Below, in pieces: positions 1 through 9,342 of a DNA stretch of 64,000 nucleotides. The notes beneath the pieces were generated by a model. It saw only the letters and a list, made by a program, of their open reading frames with translations, was not told the origin of the DNA and ran no database searches. The position numbers and the translations under genes are program-made. This DNA is from Pseudevernia furfuracea (taxonomy: Eukaryota > Ascomycota > Lecanoromycetes > Lecanorales > Parmeliaceae). Position 1 is the first letter of the stretch, and every line of letters starts with the position of its first letter. The stretch is from NCBI GenBank assembly GCA_022315425.1, contig JAIUPT010000028.1, positions 1,240,001-1,304,000 on the forward strand, written 5' to 3'.

Positions 1-73
1 AGTACCCTTTCGAGCTGTCTCGTTGCCCGGGGTTTGTCTTAAAGAAGGATTGCTGACTCGGAATTCTTGATAG
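1..73 (+). repeat. Introner-like element F (3' part)
   Basis: Intron of the SNF2 gene cut by the window start; acceptor AG at 72-73. Bases 3-25 closely match 616-638 in the next introner (shared CTTTCGAGCTGTCT versus CCTTCGAGCTGTCT), and its end AAAGAAGGATTGCTGAC matches AAAGAAGGTCTGCTGAC there. Confidence 0.7.
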
Positions 74-2652
74 GCATTCTACAAGAAAAGGATATCGAAG
101 AGCTAGAAGCATTGGAGAACAAAGCATACGGAGGGGAAGCGACCGCTGAATGGGAAGAGAGCAAAGAAATCATGCGCCAAGCCCTTCAGCACGAACAGCA
201 GGACGAAAACAAGCATCCAGCGTGGAAGAAGCTAATGAACCTACTGATGCAATTGAGAAAGGTGTGTCTGTCCAGAACGAGGTGACGAAGTCTAGCTGAT
301 CTGACCAAGTGCTGCAATCATCCATATATTCTTCCTCACGCAGAGCCTGAACCGTACTACATCGGCGAACATGTAATACATGCCTCAGCCAAATTTATCG
401 TACTTGATAAGATCATCGATGAGTTGGTCGTGAAAGAAAAGAAGAAAGTCCTCATCTTCTCTGGCTTTACTCGTATGCTGGACTGCTGCGAAGACTTCTT
501 GCACCTCCGCGGCGCTGGAGAGCAATTCAAATACGTCAGACTCGATGGATCCACTTCCCGTGGTATGTACATTCCCCGGGCAACACTTTGTGTGTCGCGA
601 GACTTGTTCCTGGCGCAATACCCCTTCGAGCTGTCTCATCACTCGTGATATTGCCTGAAAGAAGGTCTGCTGACTCTAGATTATTTAGCGAGACGGAACC
701 TTGGTATACGCATGTTCAATATGGAAGGTTCCGATTATCGGGTTATGCTGATCTCGACTCGTGCTGGCGGCTTGGGTATCAACCTAGCTACAGCATCGGA
801 TGTCGTGATGCTTGACCAGGACTGGAACCCACAGATCATGCTGCAGGCTGAAGCTCGTGCCCATCGCATTGGACAGAAGAATCCCGTGACCGTATACAAG
901 CTCTGCACACAAGGCACGGTACGTACATTTCGGAGAAGCTCGTTCCTGTTTGGCCGTAAATTGGGGTCACATGCCATCTTTCGGGAGCTAAAAGCTCCTT
1001 TACTCTCTAAATGCCTTGTTTTTTAGGTAAAAGGCCAAGATTCGGCAGCGAAAGGATATTTCTGCTCTTCAAACTTGTCTTGCTTTTCGGCATTTTACCT
1101 AGAAAGAGTGACGCTGACCCCGAAATATGCGTAGGTTGAGGAGCAAATGATGGGCCGGATTCAGAAAAAGCTTTACCTTTCCGCGAAAGTGACAGAATCA
1201 ATGCGAGATATTCATTTACAGTCGGCAACGAAGAAGAAAAAAGGTCCGGGAGGTAGACTCGTGGAAGCAGCCGAAGATGACATGCCACAGCTTGACACAA
1301 CCCAGTTGATGTCTCTTGTCCGCCGAGGGACCCAGGCACTCGCACGCCCAGAACTTGACGTGAATGAGATGCTGAGTTGGGACTTCTCAACAATGCTTGA
1401 AAAGTGCAAGGATCAACCCGCCGATATCCACGTCTCGCAGCAGACACAAGTCGGTGTCTCTGTGAAGGAAGAAGATGAGAAGAAGTGGTTGGCCAAGATG
1501 GAACAAGTCGAGGCGCGCGTCTTCGACGGCAAAAAGCATACCAAGGCTAAAGAATATGATGGTATTGCTCAAGAATGGTCCAGAGAAGAGAGACGAGTTG
1601 GCAAGAATACGACTGTTATCATAGATGGTCATGTAGTAAGCAAAGAAAGCGCCAATTGTGCCGACTGGGAGGCCGTTCCGACAATGGCGGGCAAAGATCC
1701 GCGGTTAGCGGAGCCTAAGCGGGAGAAAAAGCCAGAGGTTCACAACCAAGAAGTAGGTGTTTCAATTCGCTCTCCGTTTGTATTAGCTAACAAGGTACTA
1801 TAGCAATGCCAGGTTTGCTGGGATGGTGGAAACCTAATCCTCTGTTCAGGATGTCCCCGCTCCTACCATTATACATGCCTTGACAGAGAGTTCAAATCGA
1901 AGTCCAAGGGCAAAATGCACTTTTACTGTCCGCAGCACCTGTGTGCGGACTGTCAACAAAATACCACTGATGTGTGTTCCTTCCCTTCTCTTTGGTCTGA
2001 GCATAGAGAGACTGACAGTATCACAGGCCGGTGGTATGCTCTACCGATGTGAGTAGTTTTTCGAGTATTTTACCCCCAATGTCTACCGCATCTTGAGTCG
2101 TAAGACATGTCCTGAGAGTGTTTGTACTCGTGTGACACGTTTCTCGCCTCAAACCTTTATCCAGAGAAGGAATGCTGACCCAGAAATTTTGAAGGCCGAT
2201 GGTGTGAGAGAGGATACTGCGAGGACTGCCTAGATTGGGACAAGACGGAACTTCTCGGGGAAAATCTTAAAGAATATGAACTACTTGGCTTTCCGGCAGT
2301 CACGCAAGCATTTTACATAAAGTGTCCAAGCTGTTTCGATCACCACTTGGAGGTTCCAGAGGCACGCGATTACTGCCTTTACCAATCTGCAGAGATTGAT
2401 GCTCGTTATGAGTCTTTGGTGGAAGAACAGGCTTTGGTCGCAGCTGCTACACAAGTCGCAAAGAAGCCCATGCCTCCAACTCCGGTTGAGAGTCTAACTG
2501 ATGGAACGACCCTCGACAACAGTTCTGGTCTCAGCACCCCTCGTTTATCAGACATCCCAAAGACAACCAGCAGTCGGAAAAGGAAAGCTGCCCCACAATC
2601 TTTCAAACAGACACCTACACCTTCCAAGCGTTCGAAAGATGTCTCGACTTAA
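1..2652 (+). CDS. SNF2-family chromatin remodelling ATPase, ISWI-like, 3' part
   Basis: The gene enters from upstream of the window. Visible exons are 74-261, 310-562, 689-918, 1135-1752, 1804-1971, 2027-2048 and 2195-2652; all joins keep frame and the stop is at 2650-2652. The protein shows the second helicase lobe: QLRKCCNHPY, KFIVLDK, VLIFSGFTRMLD, RLDGSTSR, motif V STRAGGLGINLA and motif VI QAEARAHRIGQ, followed by EEQMMGRIQKKLYLSAKVTESM typical of ISWI/CHD-type ATPases. After a charged linker comes a cysteine-rich C-terminus (1804-2400) beginning CQVCWDGGNLILCSGC and continuing CERGYCEDC and KCPSC, a PHD-like chromatin reader. ATP-driven nucleosome sliding in the nucleus is inferred from the family. 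Oddity: four of its six visible introns (ends at 73, 563-688, 919-1134, 2049-2194) are introner-like elements. I cannot assign it to ISWI, Mit1 or another subfamily without the N-terminus. Confidence 0.9.
563..688 (+). repeat. Introner-like element E
   Basis: 126 bp intron of the SNF2 gene, GTATGT donor, acceptor TTTAG, joining the codon of the SRARRN motif. It contains GTCGCGAGAC, the core also seen in introns at 13887, 33227, 2049 and 29538, and it is the closest relative of the intron ending at 73. Confidence 0.75.
919..1134 (+). repeat. Introner-like element G, longest member
   Basis: 216 bp intron of the SNF2 gene between GT and VEEQMMGR. Only its two ends resemble the others: donor GTACGTACATTT is close to GTATGTACATTC of the intron at 563, and the last 36 bases (CCTAGAAAGAG, then GCTGACCCCGAAAT) align with the end of the intron at 13887. 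The middle holds a small hairpin, GGAGCT-AAA-AGCTCC. Membership is likely but less certain than for the others. Confidence 0.5.
2049..2194 (+). repeat. Introner-like element C
   Basis: 146 bp intron in the cysteine-rich part of the SNF2 gene (splits the second codon base of YRC). It is clearly homologous to the intron at 29538-29682 in the GST gene: both start GTGAGT, share CAATGYCTACCGCAT, TTGAGTYGTAAGAC, CACG..TTTC.CGCCTCAA and the end GAAGGAATGCTGACC/GAGGAATGCTGACC through TTGAAG. Confidence 0.85.
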
Positions 2653-3057
2653 CGGAGTGTCAACGAGAAACATCGTTTTCGGTCACGGACAAATTCATCG
2701 CGGCGCTAAGCTATGGGTGTTACGATATCGGGAGGCTAGCGATGTACCAGCTTAGGCGTAACGAATCCCGGAGGTGCAAAAAGCTGATATACTGGACTGG
2801 TGGCGTTGTTAGATTCAGAGAAGCTGCATCTTCATGTGCCATGAGATCACCATGTTCCTCGCACTTGGCTGGGATAGCTTTAGTTCGATTGGGTATACCC
2901 AAGATATAATCCTATCTGCGCAACTTGTATCGACAGCTCTCCCGTATTCGTAGTCCACAAGTAAGCTTAGGCACTTGTTGACATAGGTGGCTGCCAAGGG
3001 CATCCTATAGCGCCATAATTCGTGCAACCCCAGTCTTCTCACAAGTCCTGATTTGTA
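2653..3057. other. Intergenic, no gene seen
   Basis: Downstream of the SNF2 stop and before the first transposable element. Open frames here are short and resemble nothing I know. Confidence 0.6.
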
Positions 3058-3343
3058 CTACTCGTGTTCACCGGGATATGCACGTCACTGGGATATGCAC
3101 GTTAGGGTTAGAGCTTTTCCCACCTTCGTTCCACCACCATTTGATAGAAAAATAGAAAAAAAAAGTTATAAATCGTAGATTACGAGTTTCAAAACTTCAA
3201 GAATTTCCAGAATCGAAGGGGTGATGATAAATTTATGTAATAGTTGATCTGTGCTACATTTTGGTGACAGAGGTAATTTGGGAGAAGCCCTAACCCTAAC
3301 GTGCATATCCCAGTGACGTGCATATCCCGGTGAACACGAGTAG
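3058..3343. mobile_element. MITE of 286 bp with 64 bp terminal inverted repeats
   Basis: Left arm 3058-3121 and right arm 3280-3343 are inverted copies; the outer 54 bases match perfectly and the inner 10 differ at two positions, both transitions. TA flanks both ends (3056-3057 and 3344-3345), the target duplication expected for Tc1/mariner relatives, although the end is ambiguous by a few bases because TACTACTC is itself repetitive. Within each arm GGGATATGCACGT occurs twice. The AT-rich centre has no coding capacity, so movement would need a transposase in trans. Confidence 0.85.
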
Positions 3344-3421
3344 TACTAGAGTAGCGCACATTTAGCGTATTCAAAATCGTCTGCGTCTCTTGGCATTGGA
3401 GGTCCGACGCAACGTCGCATA

Positions 3422-5403
3422 ACGTGCCTGACCAGGATTCGAGAATGATCAGGATTCGAGAATCTTAGTAAGCACACCAAAAATTTGACAGTCTAGCCAT
3501 ATTTGGAAGGATTTGTAACTAGCGTCTATTCTATCAAATAAACATCCCCCAATGTAAATATACGAATTTCGATCAATTAAGTCGCTATTGCTTGCAAATC
3601 TTCTTCTAAGTCTTCTCCTAGATCTTCTATCGAATCTTATAGCAATGCCCGAAAAGCGACGGCCTAAGGCCTCTGATCTTCAGGCTCGTAAGACTAAGGC
3701 CTTGGAGACCTGGAACAAGGATCCCACCCTGAAAATCTCCAAACTTGCTCTGGAATATGATATACCGGTCTCTTCTTTCTATGCCCGTACTCGAGATCGT
3801 AAGACACACAGCGAAGCAGCCGAAAGTCTGAGAATCTTTAACAATGACGAGGAAAAGGCCCTAGTCGAATGGTGCATCAAACTAATCAATTGGGGACACC
3901 CACCAAGGGTAGAGACTCTTAGAACTTTGGCCTCAGGACTACTTCAACTCAAGACCGAGGATTCAACTAAACAAGTAGGAAAGCATTGGACGAAACGCTT
4001 TATTAAACGACATCAACAGCTAGAAATCACATATAGTCGGGTATTAGACAATAATCGTGCCAAAGCCACACACCCTGAAATCATTCGTCGATGGTTTGAT
4101 CTTTTGACTAGTACTATCAAAGAGTACAGTATCAAAGAAGAACATATCTTCAATTTTGACGAGAAGGGTGTTTTAATGAGCATGACTGTAACGACTAAAA
4201 TTATCAGTCAAGTCAAAGACAAGCGGCGATTTAAAACTCAGCCAGGCAATCGCGAATTGGTCACAATCATCGAAGGTGTAAATAGTGGAGGCTGGAGTAT
4301 TCCATCGACTTTGATATTCAAAGGCAAGCACCAGCAGAGCAGCTGATGAAAGCAAAATCTGGTATCTGGGACTAGAATCGCTGTCAGTTTCAGGGGTTGA
4401 ACGAACTCTCAGGTAGCCGTGGAGTGGTTAGTTGAGGTATTTGATACCTATACAGAAAGATTTGTAGACAAAGACGACTATCGATTGCTTGTTCTGGACG
4501 GACATGATAGTCATGTCTCGTGGCAATTTGTTATGGCCTGCCATGACCGAAGAATCCTACCATTATGTCTTCCCTCTCATATCACACATCTCCTTCAGTC
4601 TCTAAATGTTGCTATATTCGGGCCTCTTCAAAAGATATACGGTGGTCTTGTTAGTCAAGAGAGTGAGGCAGGGATTGACTCTATCAATAAAGATATCTTT
4701 ATCAATCTCTACACGGAGGCACGAGAAAAGGCCTTCACACCGAACGTCATCAAAGCAGGATTCAAAGCAACAGGCTTAGTACCATTCAATCCTCAGAAAG
4801 TATTGAAGCGTTTTCCTGATCGGGCTATCACTCCTGAGACACAGCAATTAGACGCAAATCCCCGCTCTACACCAAAAACACCGGCAACAAATGAGCAAGC
4901 AAGACGAGAAATAGAGCTACTAAAGTCTCAATATACTCCACTTTCACTACTACGTCTTTCTAAGCTAGAAAGAGGCTTTGCCAAGATATATGCCAGCAAT
5001 ACCATTCTTAGTCAACAGAATAAACAGCTTTTCAGCGAGAATCGTATTCGAAAGAGAGGTCAACAGTCAAAATCTCGTAGACTAGTCTCGAATAATGGTC
5101 GTCTTCTTAACAAAGAAATGGCAATGACTCAAAAGACCATTATCGATGTAGCAAAAACAGAGCAGGTAAGAAAAGTACGTCATCGACTAGCAAAAAAAGA
5201 GTATCAAGTCTATCTACGACAAAAAAACACTCATAGAAAGACACTTCCCAAGTATAAGTTCTTGATATTGAGGGACGAGAACTGGGGGACTCGCTGGAGG
5301 AAGTTTCTGGCCGGTGATGTATATGAGTTCTCTGAGAAGGGGGAGGAAGAAGAAGATGAGGAAGAGGAGGAAGAATCAGAAGTATCAGAAGTAGAAGAAG
5401 AAG

Positions 5404-5435
<32 letters not shown>

Positions 5436-5800
5436 GAAGAAGTAGAAGAAGTAGAGGAAGAAGAGGAAGAAGAGAAAGAGGAGGATCAGGAGAATCAGAA
5501 GATAGAAGAGACTGACGGAGAATAATAACGACCATGACACCTGTTTTGGTGCTAATTCAGCTGTCATCCCTGTACTATAGCGACGTATTCTCGATGGCAT
5601 TTAATTGAATGACTCCGCTGCACATGAAAATACCATATTTGAATAATTTGAATGACTTGAATCTATATATTTGAAGATAGCTGACGACGGCCTTATTTGG
5701 GAGAACACTATCGGTAGCCCTACCAAATTGACCAATCATCTCCATATCCTAACTCTATATTCTCGAATCCTGATCATTCTCGAATCCTGGTCAGACACGT
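3422..5800 (+). mobile_element. Fot1/pogo-type DNA transposon, 2379 bp
   Basis: Terminal inverted repeats of 42 bp at 3422-3463 and 5759-5800 differ at a single base (ACGTGC versus ACGTGT). TA is duplicated at 3420-3421 and 5801-5802. Each terminus carries CAGGATTCGAGAAT twice in tandem, plausible transposase binding sites. The element encodes one CENP-B/DDE transposase, now broken. It sits inside arm 1 of the element at 3365-6646; the matching uninvaded site in arm 2 is the TA at 6590-6591. Confidence 0.93.
3645..5525 (+). pseudogene. Pogo/Fot1 transposase, decayed
   Basis: Start taken at the ATG of MPEKRRPK (3645); an in-frame ATG at 3588 only adds a leucine-rich run. N-terminal helix-turn-helix of psq/CENP-B type (about residues 5-60, KISKLALEYDIPVSSFYAR), then a Tc5-type DNA-binding segment (KHWTKRFIKRH), then a DDE domain: first Asp in FNFDEKG, second in LVLDGHDSH. 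Damage: stop codons at 4344-4349 with local frame disturbance up to about 4380, a TGA at about 4398 where the family has the Trp of NGWT, and AAT (Asn) at 4605-4607 in LLQSLNV where relatives carry the third catalytic Asp. The C-terminus runs into an acidic tail written by a GAA/GAG microsatellite (5344-5500). Not expected to be active. Confidence 0.88.
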
Positions 5801-6375
5801 TATATTTTTGTATTGTAGCATAAACATCTTCCCACAATTGTCAGATATCTACATCACATATCGCAAATAGTCATATTTGAAGCTATACACATCTTAGCCT
5901 TATCAGTCATATCTTTTATACGCATCAATGACTCATTAACTATCTCGCCGCCCCTTTCTCGATTTCGTATTTAGTCCCTGACAGTAAACGATTACGCTCT
6001 ATCTTTACTAATCTACGAAGAAGATTGATAGACGTCGAAATAGAAGCAGCGTAAGAAAAAGAAACCTCAGACTTAAACCTAGAAGTAACGCGAAAAGAAC
6101 GATGAATTCAAGATTCGATACATTTGTAGCGTTGATTTCAATCTTAAACAATATGAGTACTATATCGTATATTAGTAGAGGATAGCTTCTGAGCAATCAC
6201 AGAAGACTCTTAATTAAAATAAAGAAGATGCTCGACTTTGATCTTAACGAATACGTTAATAAGAAGAGATATAATAACGTGGCTTATAAGGCTAGCTGAG
6301 CTAAGTTTATATAGCTTCAAATTTGACTATTTATGATATTTGATATATTGAACGTGTCTAGATCATTTCACATGC

Positions 6376-6427
6376 ATCTCATGTTTGTATCTCATGTTTG
6401 TATCTCATGTTTGTATCTCATGTTTGT
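6376..6427. repeat. 13 bp tandem repeat, four copies
   Basis: Four perfect copies of ATCTCATGTTTGT inside the non-autonomous element, near its inner inverted repeat. Confidence 0.9.
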
Positions 6428-6650
6428 CCTTTGTTAGATAGATCTCCTTATTAGATCATGGGTTATATACCCATGAACCTCCTTCATAGATCATTATGTT
6501 TTTGCTATCACACTGCTGTACCTGCTAAGCTGACATGATATAAATATCTAACAATTGTGGGAAGATGCTTATGCTACAGTACAAAAATATATGCGATGTT
6601 ACGTCGGACCTCCAATGCCAAGAGACGCAGACGATTTTGAATACGCTAAA

Positions 6651-7218
6651 TCAGAACTGCTCCACCTCAGCACTTCCCGCTTTCCACGACAACACGACAC
6701 CACAACACCACAACTAAAGCCCAACCCTCAACCAAAGCTGCAGAAACAAGAGTTGTGGACAACCGCAGATTAAATTACGCCAAATTTAGTAAAGACCTTC
6801 ACCGCTCCGCAAATTGAAGGTACATGTCTTTTGCCAAGCTATTCCCGTTGGGTAGAACCAAAATTTACGTGTGAAAGGCTCTCCACAAAATCTTCTATTC
6901 CAAGAAGCCAAATTCCCTATCCAATATTTATGCAATGCAGTAAAAGAGCACAGACATAGCAGGCATTAGGAAACGTCTGTGCAAGCCAGAATTGAGTGAG
7001 CCGACATAAAGGCCTGAAGGGAATCCACATGAGCCATCCTCGAAAATCACCAGGTGCAATTACTTGAAAGCATCAATTCACATCATCAAATTAGATAATC
7101 AGCGCACATTCCCAAACTTCCGATCCTGAGATTTGCATGAAACTTATTTTCTCCTTCCTTGGGCAAATTAGCTTCAATCTACAAGGATTGCCTTTGGGTC
7201 TTGGGCTCTGCTCTCAGT
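6651..7218. other. Intergenic, upstream of the Clr2-type gene
   Basis: No gene recognised. It must hold the promoter and 5' leader of the gene starting at 7219; a short GTACATG...AG stretch could be a leader intron but I cannot support it. Confidence 0.4.
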
Positions 7219-9342
7219 ATGGCTGAATGGAAGCCGGTCTGGATCGCTCGCTCAGACGGCGAGCATGAGATCAAGACGAAAAAGAACGGGCGAGAGCTCA
7301 ATGCGCCAACAAGCGCTCAGCTTGATAGGAACTCAGGCGAAAACGATTACTACGAGCTACTTGATATCGACGATCCTGTAGCAATCGAGTGGAAGCGTAT
7401 CCTAGGAGGCATGCTCCATCGGGAGCAGAAAGGTCCGACAGATCAGATATGGATCCTTGTGGACTTTCCAGAGAACTACCGTCTGTACAAGCGTTTCAAA
7501 GACAAGAAGGAGTCCAAACCTCGTACCAGCGATTTATCAAAGCAGGCCAAGGCTGATGGAAAAGATGGCAATAAGTCTGAAGATTTCTATCTATATGGCT
7601 ATCCGCTAGGTCATAAGAAGCGATTCAAGAGTGCAGTGGATTTCTTTCCACATCTCTTGTGGCTTGCACAGGGTACAAGCAATCAACGTACTGATTGCGA
7701 GTGTAAGCAATGTTCTCCCGAGTGGGTTCAAAATGTGCCAACACTGCCTGGGAAAAGCGGCTTTGTTCCGAAAACGGAACCTGCGGCACTTCCGAAGGAC
7801 ATTCCTGCAGTGTTGAGAGACAGTGTGAGACCACAAGTAGTCATTAAGCAACGCTCCATGTCCCAAGATAGCAACAAGCTGTCAAAGGCTGTGCCCAAGA
7901 GTCAACCTCCCGCTCCTAAAGTACCACCTTCAGCTACAAAAGGCTCTGTTCCTGCTCCAGCTGCCAAAGCTGTACCTCCGGCTCCAAAGATGACATCTGC
8001 ACCCTCCAAAGCTGCATCACAGCCTGCCAACACCTCGGCAGCTCGCACTCCTGTCGGTGTTCCAAATCTAGTAGCACCGACTCCTCTGGCATCGGCAAAG
8101 TCACTGGAACAAGGCCAAGATGCCCAGTATAACAAATACATATACCGCCCCGGTGAGCTTACATGGTTCAATAGAGGCTCCGCGTGGGGTCTCTCTGTCA
8201 TCATCAAGCGCGACCTGTTCAAAGACAGTCGCATGCTGGACCGGCCGAGGTATCTCGTACAGCCTCTCTCCCACCCTTTCAAACATCCCGCTACGAAGAT
8301 TATTTCCTCCGAAGACGACCTCCGCCCCTGGCTTGCGTGGAGTGCTCCAGGACCAACCCATCAAAGCTTGGCCACTTCTGGTCTGACCTACAAAGACGTC
8401 GACTGGAAAGCCGTTCTTGGGGGCCGCTACGGCGCCGGAGACGCAGAGGTGGACGGCAGCATCTACGCTGCCAAAATGATAGACGACAGCTTCACCCTCA
8501 TCGACCCTTTGAGCAACAACACCACAACAACAGGCGAGCGCTCCTACAACGGTATATACTTCGGTGGCGAGAAATTCTGGGTTGGAGAGCCGGTCCGTCT
8601 CCGCGTCGGCAATGGCCACGACGTAATGATTGTACACCAAATCATCGAAAAGCTCAAACAAAATTCCACCAGCACTACCTCCGCGAGCGTCCATGTTGTC
8701 GGTGATGTCTACCGCTATTCCACCATCCCGTACACCGTCGGGCAAGAGCCTGCTGAAAACCCAAACCTCCCGATGCGTCTCCGCCAAGACCTCAATTACC
8801 GCAACCGCGTCTCCATCGCCTCCAAGCGCCTCATCTCATACTGGCAAATCATCCAAGCTGCAAGCCGTCTCGGAATCACCGATGTCAAAGGCCGCTGGTA
8901 CGAATCGAGCATCCTGCTACCTATCCTCCACGGCGCAGCGGCATTCCAACAAGATGTCCAGCGCGGCGAGATCTCAGATGTGGGCACCTGGATCAACGGA
9001 CGCGGTGACGCGAACAGCGCGCCTGCGAAAGCGGGCAAGAGATGCACCGACCGTCTCGAGGCGCTCGCCGCCGCTGTTCCGGTTGCAACGAAGATTAGCA
9101 GGGGGTTGGATGGGCCGGCGGAGGAGAATGCGTTTCCGGCTTCTAATTCGTCGAGCATGCAACCAGCTGTGACCATGGCGGCTCAGCCTGGGGCTGATTT
9201 GACCGCTCAGTCGAGTGCTCAGGGGAGTGGCGGACAAGGGCAGCAGGTGCAGGGCGTGAGCGACGGTGATATCGAGCAGTTCATGGATCTGGATCGCATG
9301 GAGGAGGGTTTTGCGCAGAACTTTGTGGGCGGGCAGTTCTGA
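7219..9342 (+). CDS. Clr2-type transcriptional silencing protein
   Basis: Single open frame of 707 aa from the ATG of MAEWKPVWIARSDG; an in-frame ATG at 7159 would add 20 residues of no family character. The N-terminal part carries the signature of the fungal Clr2 N-terminal domain: FYLYGYPLGHKKRFKSAVDF, FPHLLWL, and the paired cysteines of CECKQC (about residues 140-175). A proline/alanine-rich linker (residues 210-305) leads to the C-terminal Clr2 domain starting YRPGELTWFNRGSAWGL. In fission yeast Clr2 is part of the SHREC heterochromatin complex with Clr1, Clr3 and the SNF2 protein Mit1; a role in heterochromatin silencing is inferred. The SNF2-like gene 4.6 kb upstream makes an interesting neighbour but co-function is not shown. 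Confidence 0.82.
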   Translation: MAEWKPVWIARSDGEHEIKTKKNGRELNAPTSAQLDRNSGENDYYELLDIDDPVAIEWKRILGGMLHREQKGPTDQIWILVDFPENYRLYKRFKDKKESKPRTSDLSKQAKADGKDGNKSEDFYLYGYPLGHKKRFKSAVDFFPHLLWLAQGTSNQRTDCECKQCSPEWVQNVPTLPGKSGFVPKTEPAALPKDIPAVLRDSVRPQVVIKQRSMSQDSNKLSKAVPKSQPPAPKVPPSATKGSVPAPAAKAVPPAPKMTSAPSKAASQPANTSAARTPVGVPNLVAPTPLASAKSLEQGQDAQYNKYIYRPGELTWFNRGSAWGLSVIIKRDLFKDSRMLDRPRYLVQPLSHPFKHPATKIISSEDDLRPWLAWSAPGPTHQSLATSGLTYKDVDWKAVLGGRYGAGDAEVDGSIYAAKMIDDSFTLIDPLSNNTTTTGERSYNGIYFGGEKFWVGEPVRLRVGNGHDVMIVHQIIEKLKQNSTSTTSASVHVVGDVYRYSTIPYTVGQEPAENPNLPMRLRQDLNYRNRVSIASKRLISYWQIIQAASRLGITDVKGRWYESSILLPILHGAAAFQQDVQRGEISDVGTWINGRGDANSAPAKAGKRCTDRLEALAAAVPVATKISRGLDGPAEENAFPASNSSSMQPAVTMAAQPGADLTAQSSAQGSGGQGQQVQGVSDGDIEQFMDLDRMEEGFAQNFVGGQF

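Larger units (their letters stand above)
3365..6646. mobile_element. Non-autonomous inverted-repeat element (901 bp) split by a pogo insertion
   Basis: Arm 1 is 3365-3421 continued at 5803-5856 after the inserted transposon; arm 2 is its inverted copy at 6536-6646. The arms are 111 bp with seven differences, all transitions. TA flanks the whole element at 3363-3364 and 6647-6648. A second, inner inverted pair lies at about 5866-5889 and 6311-6334 (shared TATAGCTTCAAATNTGACTA), and a 13 bp tandem repeat at 6376-6427. The AT-rich interior shows no transposase. Likely a MITE-like derivative of a TA-targeting DNA transposon; family unknown. Confidence 0.8.

Noticed and set aside
3090..3310. Chromosome-internal telomere remnant
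   Set aside because: Only two TTAGGG-like units occur per arm and they lie symmetrically inside the MITE arms, so they belong to the element.
5140..5600. Leucine- and phenylalanine-rich open frames on the minus strand
   Set aside because: They are antisense to the GAA/GAG microsatellite in the transposase tail.
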